From: a virus | Virus record (IMG/VR): IMGVR_UViG_3300022751_000023 | Span: 1 to 40,979 of that record | DNA: 40,979 nt | Reading direction: 5' to 3' (one strand) | In this document: piece by piece, positions 16,501 to 24,756 of the stretch | Layout of the letters: each line of letters opens with the position of its first letter | Position numbering within the stretch: position 1 is the first letter of the stretch | Position numbers and translations under genes: made by a program | Notes under the pieces: generated by a model | What the model saw: only the letters and a program-made list of their open reading frames with translations | Databases searched by the model: none | Told to the model about the DNA's origin: nothing

Positions 16501-16597
16501 AGCATCCACACAGATTACCGAAAAAGGATTTAGCCATCAATCGGCAAGAATGGGCAAGATTAATAGCTATATTAGCAAAAACTTTAGCAGGAACTAA
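13523..16597 (+). CDS. Tail tape measure protein
   Basis: 1024 residues. The N-terminal 240 residues and the centre are long Ala/Lys/Glu/Gln coiled coils. Hydrophobic segments appear around 276-305 (RTAAMVLPGIGIAGIFSLAL) and around 853-895 (an Ala/Ile/Val-rich membrane-active region), followed by a Gly-rich stretch with KFAKGGTMANDG. It sets tail length; at roughly 0.15 nm per residue the tail would be about 150 nm. The C-terminus overlaps the next gene by one base. Confidence 0.92.
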   Translation: MAGVDVKEIVSKVGIDSVIKTREELEKAYLVLQDNIAGYKVLNDVMAKSKGMGDFAKSADAASVAQEKLKQSILRTQQIEEKLEAQRVKAVAAETARQAKKDAIEAQQIAKDNAKIARIKAIEENEVRLAQKQAEISAQEVANSNQISAAEANEATARGRTNAVTEQTTKAKKLSNLEQEKANQLAIIDRANLKAQAKESIAVKGSLEQRQLALARLQKTFTLLSAEERASPFGQRLSKIIPQLNDQVLTLEKSLGKSQRNVGNYGNAFTKAFGLIRTAAMVLPGIGIAGIFSLALEPLFNFIGGLELFNKKTSQAKKNLEAFNEVNANASKKYGEEITTLKILYNAATDVNLSMNDRIKAAKELQKQYPETFKNSKLNAILVGDESDKYKELTQQILAAARAEAVRSKLAEIEGKRANIAIQKQKVDNATVNEVNSGSNETLKRINDQNKQYTDAQAKFRTTQVQANKNITDNVIKPALQRNKDAKKILDADDKTLKAQSEFLIKYAGQDNLIDAVTEKTKTKKAKKGVDPEIQARKDAEALIQIQIDANKDIQKVYEDQYKNENFSQETRLDALKNFTETSFEIARLEQDKEVAKKKLTADEILKVDADFHNKAGDANKKASEETLKILAFTASEAERIRLIQGQQALNVIDRQRDEEITALINAYQKRGDYSEKAQEALDLARIEIVRKYNLLELDEQIKQAQKLIEVRKLQGADVTKEQADLSALILKAKDTELQGIDASNKKRLEKEKQNAESIKEVALGVFDFTRGLTSQIFETNIANLEKEKEARQSATDLQIENIQESTLSEKEKADQTAILQAQGEQAQLAIDTRIREQKRKQAVADKVFAIGQIAINTAVAVSKALAQTGVLGAFVIPGIIALGAIQAATVLAQPIPKFAKGGTMANDGLAEYGHGQELRIDPDGRTSLTKDTPEIGFVRKGTKFISAPETKRLLAKPDRHDVAGNSWDVSGLIAESKRSSSEIKKAVGKIKVASTQITEKGFSHQSARMGKINSYISKNFSRN

Positions 16598-18615
16598 TGA
16601 ATTTAATGGGGAATAAGTTTCGGTACTATCTAACTGTTGACAATGTACGCACGTTGCTTGTATTTGCACCTGTTGGATGGGATAAGGAAACAATAGGCAA
16701 ATTTCAAAGAGATATGGCCTATTTTGGTATTATCCGTTCTCTTTCATTGCCATTACAGTTTGTTAAGGACGGAGCACAGATACTAAAGGCCGCTTTTGAT
16801 AAGTATGGTATCGAAGCGGGAGTAAGATTAGAGGTTGAACATCGTAAATCTTTATGGGACTACGAAACCATATTCCGGTCAGATCTTGATTTCAGCAAAT
16901 ATAATCCAGTTGGTAAGGCGGTAAACATTATGCTTTTAGAAACTGGAATTGGTAAAGATATAAAGGCCAAAGAAGGTATTACGTATGAATTTGATCTTGT
17001 TGGTGCTGATATAGTTAATATCGTATTGCCAGGCGTTCAGTTTAAAGAGGAAAGTATCTGGATAACTAAATATGTAGATGCAACTTCATTAAATAGTGCC
17101 AAGCGTTTTGTAATAGGTACTGATCTAACGACAAATGGCTTTGGATCTCAATTTCTAACCGCCTACAACACCAATCAAAGAAACGCTGCTGATAGTGATA
17201 ACTTTGGTGGGGATTACTTTGTAAGGTGTGATAGGCTAGGAGGTCAAACGGTACGCATAAGGGGAAATATGAAGGGTTTTATTTCACCTAACACTTCTTT
17301 TGCTCCAAGCCGTATATGTGAACTATTGATTTGCTCAACCTTGGGGACGGGCTACAATCCAATAAAACAGTTGTTTGTCGGAGAAAGTCAAACTACAAAC
17401 CCACTGGTTTTCGATGTTGATTTTGATTTTACGTACACATTGCAACAGGGTGAGGGACTTTACATTTATTCACGTGCCGACCAATCGCCTAGCATTCCAT
17501 ATTTAAATGTTTCAGAAGGACAGATATATATAAGTTACTCAAGTGTTAGCGATCCGTCAAGCTGTAAGGGAATCCGTTCTTTTGATATAATGAAACGTGT
17601 GCTATCAAGGATTAGTCCTTCAGCGGTATTCGATAGCGTATTCTTGAAAACTGTTAGAAAGGATCTGATTTTTACTTCTGGTTCTGCAATACGTGAGATA
17701 GCCGATGCAAAGATTAAGATTTCACTAAAAGAGCTTTACCAATGTTTTTATGCTATCAATGATGTTGGATTGGGCACTGATAGCGGTAAATTCAAGTTAG
17801 AAGAAACCTATTCGTTTTTCCGTAATATCCAGATTATGGATGTTGGGAGCGTTAAGGATTTTTCACAAGATAATGCTGAAGAATTATTGGGCAATTCATT
17901 AAAGATTGGATATGATGATGGCAATACCGATGCTGATGACGGACGTGAGGAATATAACAGCGGTCAGGTTTGGGGATTACCTATTACAGCACTGCAAAAG
18001 GAAATCAATATGGTTTCGCCAACAAGGGCCGATCAGTTTGGTATTGAGCAGTTAAGGGTACAGTTCAACATTTCAAAAACAGCTACTTCAGATAACAAGT
18101 CGGACAATGATACGTTCATGATCGATTGCAACCCGATTAACGGCGATGGGAACTTTACTCCAATATTGGGAAGTCAGTTGACCAGCGTTACGGGATTAAC
18201 CTTTCCTTTGACAGCGTATAACCTTTTACTTTCTCCAAAACACAACCTTTTAAACCACTCAGGCTTTTTCAGTTCGATATTGGACAGGTTAAATCCGAGG
18301 TTCATTGAATTTGGCAGTGCAGAAAAGAACGCGAATATTGTGGTAGTTAATAACGGCCAGATTGTAGATGAGGATAAGCCGATAAGGGTTTCGGATTTAA
18401 CTGGGAAATATTTTCAGCCTTACATTTTCAACATTACCTGTAAACTGCCACGAAACGCAATGCAGTTGATCGATAGCAATCCATTCGGTTACGTAACATT
18501 TGAATATAACGGAACAATTGCAAGCGGTTATATATTGGAAATGCCAGTTGATTTGGCTGGAAATACCGAACAGACTTTGAAGTTGTTGGCAACTGATTTT
18601 AGTTTGTTGCCATAA
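16597..18615 (+). CDS. Distal tail / baseplate protein
   Basis: 672 residues, directly after the tape measure, where Dit/Tal proteins lie. The N-terminus (VGWDKETIGKFQRDMAYFGI) and the beta-rich C-terminus (GYVTFEYNGTIASGYILEMP) match large tail proteins found in Bacteroidota siphoviruses. ATG 16597 overlaps the tape measure stop; ATG 16606 is an alternative. Probably forms the tail tip hub. Confidence 0.6.
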   Translation: MNLMGNKFRYYLTVDNVRTLLVFAPVGWDKETIGKFQRDMAYFGIIRSLSLPLQFVKDGAQILKAAFDKYGIEAGVRLEVEHRKSLWDYETIFRSDLDFSKYNPVGKAVNIMLLETGIGKDIKAKEGITYEFDLVGADIVNIVLPGVQFKEESIWITKYVDATSLNSAKRFVIGTDLTTNGFGSQFLTAYNTNQRNAADSDNFGGDYFVRCDRLGGQTVRIRGNMKGFISPNTSFAPSRICELLICSTLGTGYNPIKQLFVGESQTTNPLVFDVDFDFTYTLQQGEGLYIYSRADQSPSIPYLNVSEGQIYISYSSVSDPSSCKGIRSFDIMKRVLSRISPSAVFDSVFLKTVRKDLIFTSGSAIREIADAKIKISLKELYQCFYAINDVGLGTDSGKFKLEETYSFFRNIQIMDVGSVKDFSQDNAEELLGNSLKIGYDDGNTDADDGREEYNSGQVWGLPITALQKEINMVSPTRADQFGIEQLRVQFNISKTATSDNKSDNDTFMIDCNPINGDGNFTPILGSQLTSVTGLTFPLTAYNLLLSPKHNLLNHSGFFSSILDRLNPRFIEFGSAEKNANIVVVNNGQIVDEDKPIRVSDLTGKYFQPYIFNITCKLPRNAMQLIDSNPFGYVTFEYNGTIASGYILEMPVDLAGNTEQTLKLLATDFSLLP

Positions 18616-18647
18616 AAAAAGCCCTAAACGAATTAACGAATAGGGCT
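18614..18647 (-). terminator. Terminator of leftward cassette III
   Basis: Leftward: AGCCCTA, 14-base loop, TAGGGCT, then seven T running up to the 3' end of the baseplate gene. Same design and position (abutting a rightward stop codon) as the terminator at 12351. Confidence 0.8.
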
Positions 18648-18650
18648 AAA

Positions 18651-18875
18651 TGAGATACTATACAAATTTCGGTCTGATAAAATTCATATCTCTAGTTTGC
18701 TTATGATTATTTCATTTCAGTACCTTTTTGGATAAATCCAATGAAACCAAATAAAAACAGTTCAAACTTTATTTTAAGTTAAAGTTAGTATTGAACTTTA
18801 TACAACCCTACACAGTTAAGTGGTTCGCAGGCGTTTGCTTAAGATACAAAAGCAACATTCTAATAGCTGAACTTG
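18651..18875 (-). ncRNA. Noncoding part of leftward cassette III
   Basis: About 225 bases between the tRNA-like gene and its terminator, with no ORF longer than 16 codons leftward. The main structure is the inverted repeat AGTTCAA-ACTTTA (from 18759) with TTAAAGTT ... TTGAACT (to about 18799). It could be an untranslated tail of the tRNA-like transcript or a separate small RNA. Confidence 0.4.
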
Positions 18876-18943
18876 ATTTCTTGACAGGATTCGAACCTGT
18901 AAACTAGCATATCTGCTTTGCACATCCAACCGCATTCAAGAAA
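18876..18943 (-). tRNA. tRNA-like gene with shortened anticodon arm
   Basis: Leftward: acceptor TTTCTTG/CAAGAAA (7 bp), AA spacer, D-arm TGCG ... TGCA with GG in its loop, and T-arm ACAGG TTCGAAT CCTGT. Between the D-arm and the 5-base variable loop only 13 bases remain (one spacer and 12 in the arm) instead of the usual 18. The best fold is AGCA GATA TGCT, a 4-bp stem with a 4-base loop. No standard anticodon can be assigned and CCA is not encoded. Confidence 0.6.
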
Positions 18944-18985
18944 TTCCATTTGTTAATTAACAATACAATGATACAAAACATTTCA

Positions 18986-19017
18986 TTTGCTTGTATGTAA
19001 CAAATCCGTTAACTTAG
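18986..19017 (+). promoter_or_regulatory. Tail-fibre operon promoter
   Basis: TTTG at 18986-18989, 20 bases, then TAACTTAG at 19010-19017. The ATG of the next gene follows after four bases, so the message would be nearly leaderless. It restarts transcription after leftward cassette III. Confidence 0.65.
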
Positions 19018-19021
19018 CAAA

Positions 19022-20662
19022 ATGATAATGACACCTGCGCTATTATTGCCGTTATGCTTTGTTGATACAGCAAATATTAACAATGGATTTGACGGCAACT
19101 TCTCTAATGCGCAGTTGGAGGATTGGCAAACGGGTCAATGTTATTTTCAGAAATGGCAGTTATCAGATAGGTTAAGGCTTCAATTGATTTCTGATGAAGT
19201 ATTAAACGATTTGGTTATCTATAATTTGGATAACTCGATTGCCGATACGGTTGCATGGGTAGCAAGTCCTTTGACATTACCAGATTATCCAGATTACGTT
19301 ATATATGAAATAGATTACCCATTTTCAAATCTTACATCTGGACGTTACGTAATCCAACAGGATCAATTTGAAGCAGAAGCAATAGAAGTTGCAGATGAGT
19401 GGGAGAATACCGTTCTGTTATCATACAAGCATTTAACCAATGATTATTCAATAGTTTTTGAAACGGGTTTTAATCCACAATTCAGGGTTGAGGGTTGGAT
19501 AGGAAAATATACTCCCAAGAATGATAGGGATGTTTTCAACGATCAGAGACATAACCTTACACAGCTTAATTCAACAGCTTACCGCCAATTTTCTTTTTAT
19601 GTTGGCTATAAATGGGGCGTTCCAAACAAGTTCTTAGATAAGGTAAATATCATTACCCAATGTGATCAGATTTCGATTGACGGAGTGCCTTATCAGCCGA
19701 TACAGGATGCTGAATTTGAAACCGAAAACAACACCGATAATAATTTTATTGGTGGCTCAATAGATATAGAACCCGTTACGAATAATTTTATTAGATTTGT
19801 AACAGCAGGGAATTTACCCAATCAGACTTATACACCTAATCAAGTGGTTACACCTTATTTAAATTCGGGCGAAGATTTTAATGTAACAGGTTTGTTTACC
19901 TTTAATTCTCTGCTCGAATCAATTGCTATTTATAGGATTTCAAACAACCCTGTTACGCTTAATTTTGGAACAACGCCAAATGGAAGTGAAATAGGAACAA
20001 TTGTTCTGAATGAAACTGCAAACGTACTTCACGTTGATTGGTTGTTTTTAACAACTACAATAGTTTATGTTTCGGGTTTTAATCCTTCTGATGATGTTTC
20101 GGTATGGTTGATCTGGAAGCAGTTGGATGCATTACCGATACCTATTAGCGGTGGTGGGGGTACATCAACAGAACTAGGTGCGGGTGCAGTTACAAATTGG
20201 CTAGAACCAACTCCAGGTGATTTCCTTTTGAATTGGGATACCGTAACGGGACTGGGTAAGGCTAATACAAAATGGACTAAATGGTGTATATTGGGTACTA
20301 ACGGAACGATTGATGCGGATGGAGCATATTTCCAACAGATCGATACATCCAATATCATTTCCAACTACAATACACTAGGGACTGTTATTGGTGCAAATCA
20401 AAAGCTTATTCCACGTGAAGCATTACCTGCTGAAGCGTTGTTTACGATGAGTGCCGATGTTAATTCAACTCCAGGGGATACGGTTGCAGCAAACACAAGG
20501 GTTGCGAGAGCGGGTACGGGGGGCGGAGATTTAGCATATGAAGCTAGAAAGGGAAATGGTGCAGCAACATTGGGGAAAACAGATAATATGGGAAATGGTG
20601 AGGAGTTCGACGTAACGCCAAAATCTGTTATCTCACTTTACATATTTAAATTGGTTGACTAA
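19022..20662 (+). CDS. Distal tail structural protein
   Basis: 546 residues, beta-rich, Asn/Thr-rich, with an aromatic N-terminal domain (FSNAQLEDWQTGQCYFQKWQ) and a Gly-rich linker (SGGGGT) near residue 378 before a C-terminal domain of about 160 residues. The start MIM follows the promoter directly. Likely a tail-tip or fibre-attachment protein; it overlaps the next gene by one base. No family named with confidence. Confidence 0.55.
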   Translation: MIMTPALLLPLCFVDTANINNGFDGNFSNAQLEDWQTGQCYFQKWQLSDRLRLQLISDEVLNDLVIYNLDNSIADTVAWVASPLTLPDYPDYVIYEIDYPFSNLTSGRYVIQQDQFEAEAIEVADEWENTVLLSYKHLTNDYSIVFETGFNPQFRVEGWIGKYTPKNDRDVFNDQRHNLTQLNSTAYRQFSFYVGYKWGVPNKFLDKVNIITQCDQISIDGVPYQPIQDAEFETENNTDNNFIGGSIDIEPVTNNFIRFVTAGNLPNQTYTPNQVVTPYLNSGEDFNVTGLFTFNSLLESIAIYRISNNPVTLNFGTTPNGSEIGTIVLNETANVLHVDWLFLTTTIVYVSGFNPSDDVSVWLIWKQLDALPIPISGGGGTSTELGAGAVTNWLEPTPGDFLLNWDTVTGLGKANTKWTKWCILGTNGTIDADGAYFQQIDTSNIISNYNTLGTVIGANQKLIPREALPAEALFTMSADVNSTPGDTVAANTRVARAGTGGGDLAYEARKGNGAATLGKTDNMGNGEEFDVTPKSVISLYIFKLVD

Positions 20663-21660
20663 TGGGAATACGTGAAGCGATATATGATCTGATACATGTT
20701 ACCATATTACGTGCGATTAGCGGTAGTTTTATTGACGTAGAAACCCAATTAAAGTATAATCAGGCTTTTACTTTTACAGATCCGCAAAGTATTCCAGATC
20801 TGGCAACGGTAAGCACTTTAATTGGCGAGGGCGGAACACCCGTTACACCAATAGCATTTACTGAAAGTGATCTTGAAGATGATGGATTTGGAGGAATGTT
20901 CTATCCTTATGCACTAGGAGCGGGAGAAGTTGTTTTTATTGCAAGAATAGATTATGCTTCATCAAGCGAGCAGATAACCGTTAACTATGATTTTTCAAAC
21001 AGTGCAATAACCGGATTTTTAAATCCAAACTTTCCGAGTTCGCCCCCACAAATGGATATTACGGTTTATAAGGTTGGACAGGTTGTTATACCTCCCCCAA
21101 CACCGCCCGAACCTGTATTTACATTACAGCCTACGACACCATTAACGATTGTTGAAGGAAATACACTTACTCTGAGTGCATCAGCTAGCAATACAACAGG
21201 ATATCAGTGGTATAAAAACGGGGTTGCTATTTCTGGAGCTACATCTTCAGTTTATACAAAAACACTTTTCACATCAACTGATGCGGGTACTTACAAGGTT
21301 GCTGCAATTGGTGCTGGAGGATCAACAGATAGTACAAATTCGGTTGTAAGCTATGATGCGGGAGTTATTATACAGAACCTTACAGGACTTAAAACAGATT
21401 ATACCACTGCATCCAATCCCCCTGTTTCTTTGGATGTTGATTTTGGAACAGGAAGCAATATTTTAATTTCTGGTCAATCGATTAGAATGCCTAGCAGTAC
21501 ATTGCTTGTAAACATTGTTCAGTCCGGGCCAAATTCATTACCGGTACTTGATGGTGTTGGAACTGCATATGCAAACCTATTCCCGTCTCCAAATGATAAC
21601 CCGTATGCAAAACCTGTAGGCGGTTATGTTTCACCGTTAAGAGTATTCAACAACGCATAA
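20662..21660 (+). CDS. Tail protein with Ig-like domain
   Basis: 332 residues. Residues about 150-233 follow a Pro-rich hinge (PPPTPPEP) and show an Ig-like module: VEGNTLTLSASA, the core GYQWYKNGVAI, then DAGTYKVAA. Ig-like domains on phage tails often give weak carbohydrate or cell-surface binding. The flanking domains are beta-rich with no clear family. Confidence 0.65.
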   Translation: MGIREAIYDLIHVTILRAISGSFIDVETQLKYNQAFTFTDPQSIPDLATVSTLIGEGGTPVTPIAFTESDLEDDGFGGMFYPYALGAGEVVFIARIDYASSSEQITVNYDFSNSAITGFLNPNFPSSPPQMDITVYKVGQVVIPPPTPPEPVFTLQPTTPLTIVEGNTLTLSASASNTTGYQWYKNGVAISGATSSVYTKTLFTSTDAGTYKVAAIGAGGSTDSTNSVVSYDAGVIIQNLTGLKTDYTTASNPPVSLDVDFGTGSNILISGQSIRMPSSTLLVNIVQSGPNSLPVLDGVGTAYANLFPSPNDNPYAKPVGGYVSPLRVFNNA

Positions 21661-21707
21661 TTAAGAATTAAATAAATATGAAATAAACCTTTACAATTTA
21701 ACTTTAA

Positions 21708-22049
21708 ATGATTACACTAGGACTAAACGTAGCGCCTGATGGCGGCAACAAGGCAATGTTAGATACAAGCAACTTGCCAAAAAACTTCACTTTCGTAGAT
21801 GAAAACGGAGATTCAATTATCTGGAACGGATCTAAATGGACTGGAATTATGACCGAGTTCAAAAATGGAAACGAAGTAATATTGGACGGAGATACGGGTT
21901 ATCTTCAGATTGATGCCGTTGCAGTTCTTTCATGCACCGTAAATGGTGTTGATTTTCGGGGAGATCTGCATGCAGAATTTTCACCTCCGAGATATTATGG
22001 ATTTCCGAACAATATACCTTCAAACATTAAATTAATCATTAAAAGATGA
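21708..22049 (+). CDS. Small tail-fibre-associated protein
   Basis: 113 residues, beta-rich, low in charge. Overlaps the SGNH fibre gene by 4 bases (ATGA), so probably coupled to it; perhaps a fibre adaptor or chaperone. A -7-like TAACTTTA lies just upstream without a good -33. No family recognised. Confidence 0.5.
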   Translation: MITLGLNVAPDGGNKAMLDTSNLPKNFTFVDENGDSIIWNGSKWTGIMTEFKNGNEVILDGDTGYLQIDAVAVLSCTVNGVDFRGDLHAEFSPPRYYGFPNNIPSNIKLIIKR

Positions 22050-23845
22050 AAATCAGATTATTAGCACTATTATTATTGGCTTCATTGGGAGCGAGCGCAC
22101 AAACTTTTTCAAGTTTCGGGAACGGTGCTTTGCAACGAAAAATTGTTGGAACCGATACCGCATACCGATCGCCTGGTACAAGTGCGGGAACATACCTTTA
22201 TTCACGTTCTGAATGGTATAATAAAAATTTATCAATAGGCTCTAAAAGAGTTAAAACATCAGTTTATGCCGGTGATAGTATGACAGATACATCTTGCGTT
22301 GGGTCTTACTGTCCTACAAACTATCCTACCCAATTGATAAATTATAATCTTGATGTTGCAAGATCTGTTCAGGTTAATGTCGCTACTGCTGGTCGAAGGT
22401 TGTATTATTTTGTAGATTATAATTTGTACACATCTCAAGTAGCAGTGCACAAACCTGCAAATAATAAAGAAAAAGTTCTGTTTTTCTTTTGGTTGGGTGT
22501 AAATGATTTCTTTGATGACTACTCTGCTGCTGGTGTTTATTACAATTTAAAACTAGTTTGGGCGCAAGCTAAAGCAGACGGATTTACAGTTGTTGCATTT
22601 ACGCTTGGGCACACAACAAACGCCCCTATAGATGCTAAGGTAAATGCAGTTAACACACTGATTGCATCAGACCCAACCTTATATGACTATCTAGTTAGAC
22701 CAGATTTGATAAATCCCGATCCAACTAATTTAACGTATTTCAATGCTGATGGACTGCATTTAACCGCTGCTGGTAGTCAAAGGATAGCGAAGGGAGTAGA
22801 CAGGGTGCTTAAAAGTCAAATAAACGGTTATGATGCTAATCAAATTGCCTTTTCAGTAATAAACGGCAAAACAGACCTTAAAAGTGTTTCTGCAGATGAA
22901 TTTGTTAAGAAAGGCGGTACATCTGCACAGTTCCTAAAGGGGGATGGAAGTGTTGATAATGGCAGTTATCAGGTAGAACTGAACAGCGGTGCAAACATAA
23001 AAACAATAGATGGCGGTTCGATACTTGGTGCGGGAAATATTGACTTGGCAGGTACTTACGCTCCAATAGCCAATCCAACTTTCACGGGAACGGTAAATGC
23101 CCCTGGAATAGTAGGGGGTACTATTATAGGAAACACATTTATTAAATCAGGTGGCACAGCAGCACAATTTCTGAAAGCTGATGGTAGCATAGACAACGGG
23201 AATTATCAACCACTATTAAATAGCGGTGCCAATATTAAGACCATAAATGGTGGATCAATATTAGGCTCTGGCAATATAGATTTAAGCAACTCTGCAACAG
23301 CTACTGCATTGGCTAATACCAGAACTATATGGGGCCAGAATTTTAACGGAACAGCGAACGTATCAGGCGCATTAACTGGTGTAACTGATATAACTGCAAG
23401 TGGAGCATTTAATGGGCAACAAGGTAGGTTTCAGGGATGGTATAGCTCTGGAAGTGGCGAAGCTGTTGAGGCTGGTTTTATTGGTGGATTTGGACTTATT
23501 ACATCCTACGACAGAACGAGTTCGACCTATAGGGACTTATACATAAGCGCTTACGACCTTAAGTTGCAAAGTTCGGGCAGCCCTGCTTCGTTTGGGGGCA
23601 ACCTTGCTGTTTCGGTAAACGACGGAAATCCGACTTCTGTAGTCAGGAATTCTGATCTCCCCGCCTACGCATCTTCATTGAGAGTGGTAAACACAACGGG
23701 AACTCCATTCTCAAAATCAACATTGAACAGTACATATCCCTCGGCAGCGGTGGGGATGAAAGTGGTCTGCACTACGATAAATATAGTCTACGAAAAGTAC
23801 GATAGTACGAATTGGTTCTCCACGAACGTCACAATTCTACCATAA
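22046..23845 (+). CDS. SGNH-hydrolase tail fibre with signal peptide
   Basis: 599 residues. N-terminal Sec signal peptide with cleavage expected after ASA, before Gln19. Residues 70-255 form an SGNH/GDSL hydrolase: GDSM (76-79, Ser78 nucleophile), GVND (151-154), and DGLH (235-238, Asp/His pair). Two about 50-residue repeats follow (each with GGTxAQFLKxDGS and NSGANIKTIxGGSILGxGNI), typical of trimeric fibre shafts. It probably removes acetyl or acyl groups from surface polysaccharide during adsorption. Confidence 0.75.
   Translation: MKIRLLALLLLASLGASAQTFSSFGNGALQRKIVGTDTAYRSPGTSAGTYLYSRSEWYNKNLSIGSKRVKTSVYAGDSMTDTSCVGSYCPTNYPTQLINYNLDVARSVQVNVATAGRRLYYFVDYNLYTSQVAVHKPANNKEKVLFFFWLGVNDFFDDYSAAGVYYNLKLVWAQAKADGFTVVAFTLGHTTNAPIDAKVNAVNTLIASDPTLYDYLVRPDLINPDPTNLTYFNADGLHLTAAGSQRIAKGVDRVLKSQINGYDANQIAFSVINGKTDLKSVSADEFVKKGGTSAQFLKGDGSVDNGSYQVELNSGANIKTIDGGSILGAGNIDLAGTYAPIANPTFTGTVNAPGIVGGTIIGNTFIKSGGTAAQFLKADGSIDNGNYQPLLNSGANIKTINGGSILGSGNIDLSNSATATALANTRTIWGQNFNGTANVSGALTGVTDITASGAFNGQQGRFQGWYSSGSGEAVEAGFIGGFGLITSYDRTSSTYRDLYISAYDLKLQSSGSPASFGGNLAVSVNDGNPTSVVRNSDLPAYASSLRVVNTTGTPFSKSTLNSTYPSAAVGMKVVCTTINIVYEKYDSTNWFSTNVTILP
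22901..23287 (+). repeat. Two divergent in-frame repeats in the fibre shaft
   Basis: Copies at about 22901-23052 and 23138-23287 encode near-identical modules (FVKKGG... and FIKSGG...), separated by a linker of about 28 residues. The DNA has diverged at many third positions, so the duplication is old and under protein-level constraint. Confidence 0.7.
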
Positions 23846-23852
23846 GATAATC

Positions 23853-23876
23853 GGGGGCAATTCAGCCCCCTTTTTT
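23853..23876 (+). terminator. Terminator after SGNH fibre
   Basis: GGGGGC (23853-23858), loop AATTCA, GCCCCC (23865-23870), six T. Strong intrinsic terminator between the two fibre genes. Confidence 0.9.
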
Positions 23877-23889
23877 AATCATAATAAAT

Positions 23890-24546
23890 ATGAAAAAACT
23901 CTACTTAATTCTTATTATTGCCCTGCTATCATTTAGTGCCGAAGCGCAGTTTGGTTATTACCAATTAAAGTTCTACGACAGCGTAGGGATAGCAGCGCCA
24001 AAGTTCAAGCTACAGAATACCAGACAGGGATCAAATTCTGATAGCATTCTCGTAAAAACCGCATCCAACTTCGAAGTCAAAAGGATTGCTTCAAATCAGT
24101 TGACAATTCCTTATTCTAATTTAACGGGTACTCCCACAATACCAAATTACACGGCAGGGGCAGGTATAAATATATCATCCAATGTGATATCGAACACCGC
24201 TCCTAGTCAGACTGTTGTGCTAACGCCCGCAAATGGATTAATTGTTACCGGAACATACCCAAATTTTACAATTTCTAAAAAGAGACAGGAAACCTACACG
24301 GGAACTACGATTGCCACTGTTGGAACTTATACGGTTACATTTGGTACGGCCTATAGTGTTGCCCCAAATGTACAGGTAGCTATACAGGGAGATTTCGCTT
24401 CTTACACGGCTGTTGTATCGGCTAAATCCACTACAGGGTTTACGGTTAAGGTTTATACCTTATCTAGCATTCTTTCTTTAGGGTTAATACCTCAATATTC
24501 TCCTGTATCTGGTGTTGTTGTTGATGTACTTGTAACTGAAAAATAA
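23890..24546 (+). CDS. Second signal-peptide-bearing fibre-like protein
   Basis: 218 residues. Sec signal peptide (MKK, a hydrophobic core, AEAQ cleavage site leaving Gln). The middle has a short fibre-shaft motif (SNLTGTPTIPNYTAGAGINI) typical of phage tail fibres, and the C-terminal 90 residues form a beta-rich module with ANGLIV and VAIQGDF strands. Likely a fibre or receptor-binding accessory protein. The ATG is only 13 bases after a strong terminator T-run. Confidence 0.6.
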   Translation: MKKLYLILIIALLSFSAEAQFGYYQLKFYDSVGIAAPKFKLQNTRQGSNSDSILVKTASNFEVKRIASNQLTIPYSNLTGTPTIPNYTAGAGINISSNVISNTAPSQTVVLTPANGLIVTGTYPNFTISKKRQETYTGTTIATVGTYTVTFGTAYSVAPNVQVAIQGDFASYTAVVSAKSTTGFTVKVYTLSSILSLGLIPQYSPVSGVVVDVLVTEK

Positions 24547-24586
24547 TACACCATCATGAAAATTATTAATTAAATTCATTATTTTA

Positions 24587-24618
24587 GTGCCGTAGTCGTA
24601 AATGGTTACGGCACTTTT
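24587..24618 (+). terminator. Terminator after second fibre gene
   Basis: GTGCCGTA (24587-24594) pairs with TACGGCAC (24607-24614), 8 bp perfect, followed by TTTT. Confidence 0.75.
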
Positions 24619-24630
24619 AACATTAAGATT

Positions 24631-24756
24631 ATGGAAGAACAATTACAAGAAGAAGAATTATGCAACGGACAGCCAATGCCGAGCGGAGAGCCGCCAGGTG
24701 GGCCAGGAGCTTATATTTGTGGGCCTAATGGATGGTTATGGGTGCCAGCGGGATAA
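24631..24756 (+). CDS. Small Gly/Pro-rich protein (41 aa)
   Basis: An acidic N-terminus (MEEQLQEEEL) leads to a Pro/Gly-rich tail with two Cys and two Trp (PPGGPG, YICGPNGWLW). No signal peptide. Twelve bases after a terminator; overlaps the next gene. No family recognised. Confidence 0.5.
   Translation: MEEQLQEEELCNGQPMPSGEPPGGPGAYICGPNGWLWVPAG

Noticed and set aside
16123-16509. 128-codon leftward ORF inside the tape measure gene
   Set aside because: It is antisense to a clearly coding region, hydrophobic and Leu/Ser/Pro-rich as expected from the complement, and has no promoter or spacing support.
18800-18840. Resemblance to a tmRNA tag region (a GCAAACGCC-like word leftward)
   Set aside because: The encoded peptide lacks an ALAA-like end, and the tRNA-like part is a contiguous cloverleaf rather than split ends.
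20065-20364. 99-codon leftward ORF in the tail protein gene
   Set aside because: Antisense to a strong coding frame, Pro/Ser-rich by composition, no context.
24556-24587. Promoter (TATTTTAG) before the 41-residue gene
   Set aside because: The start site would fall inside the terminator stem and the -33 region does not match.
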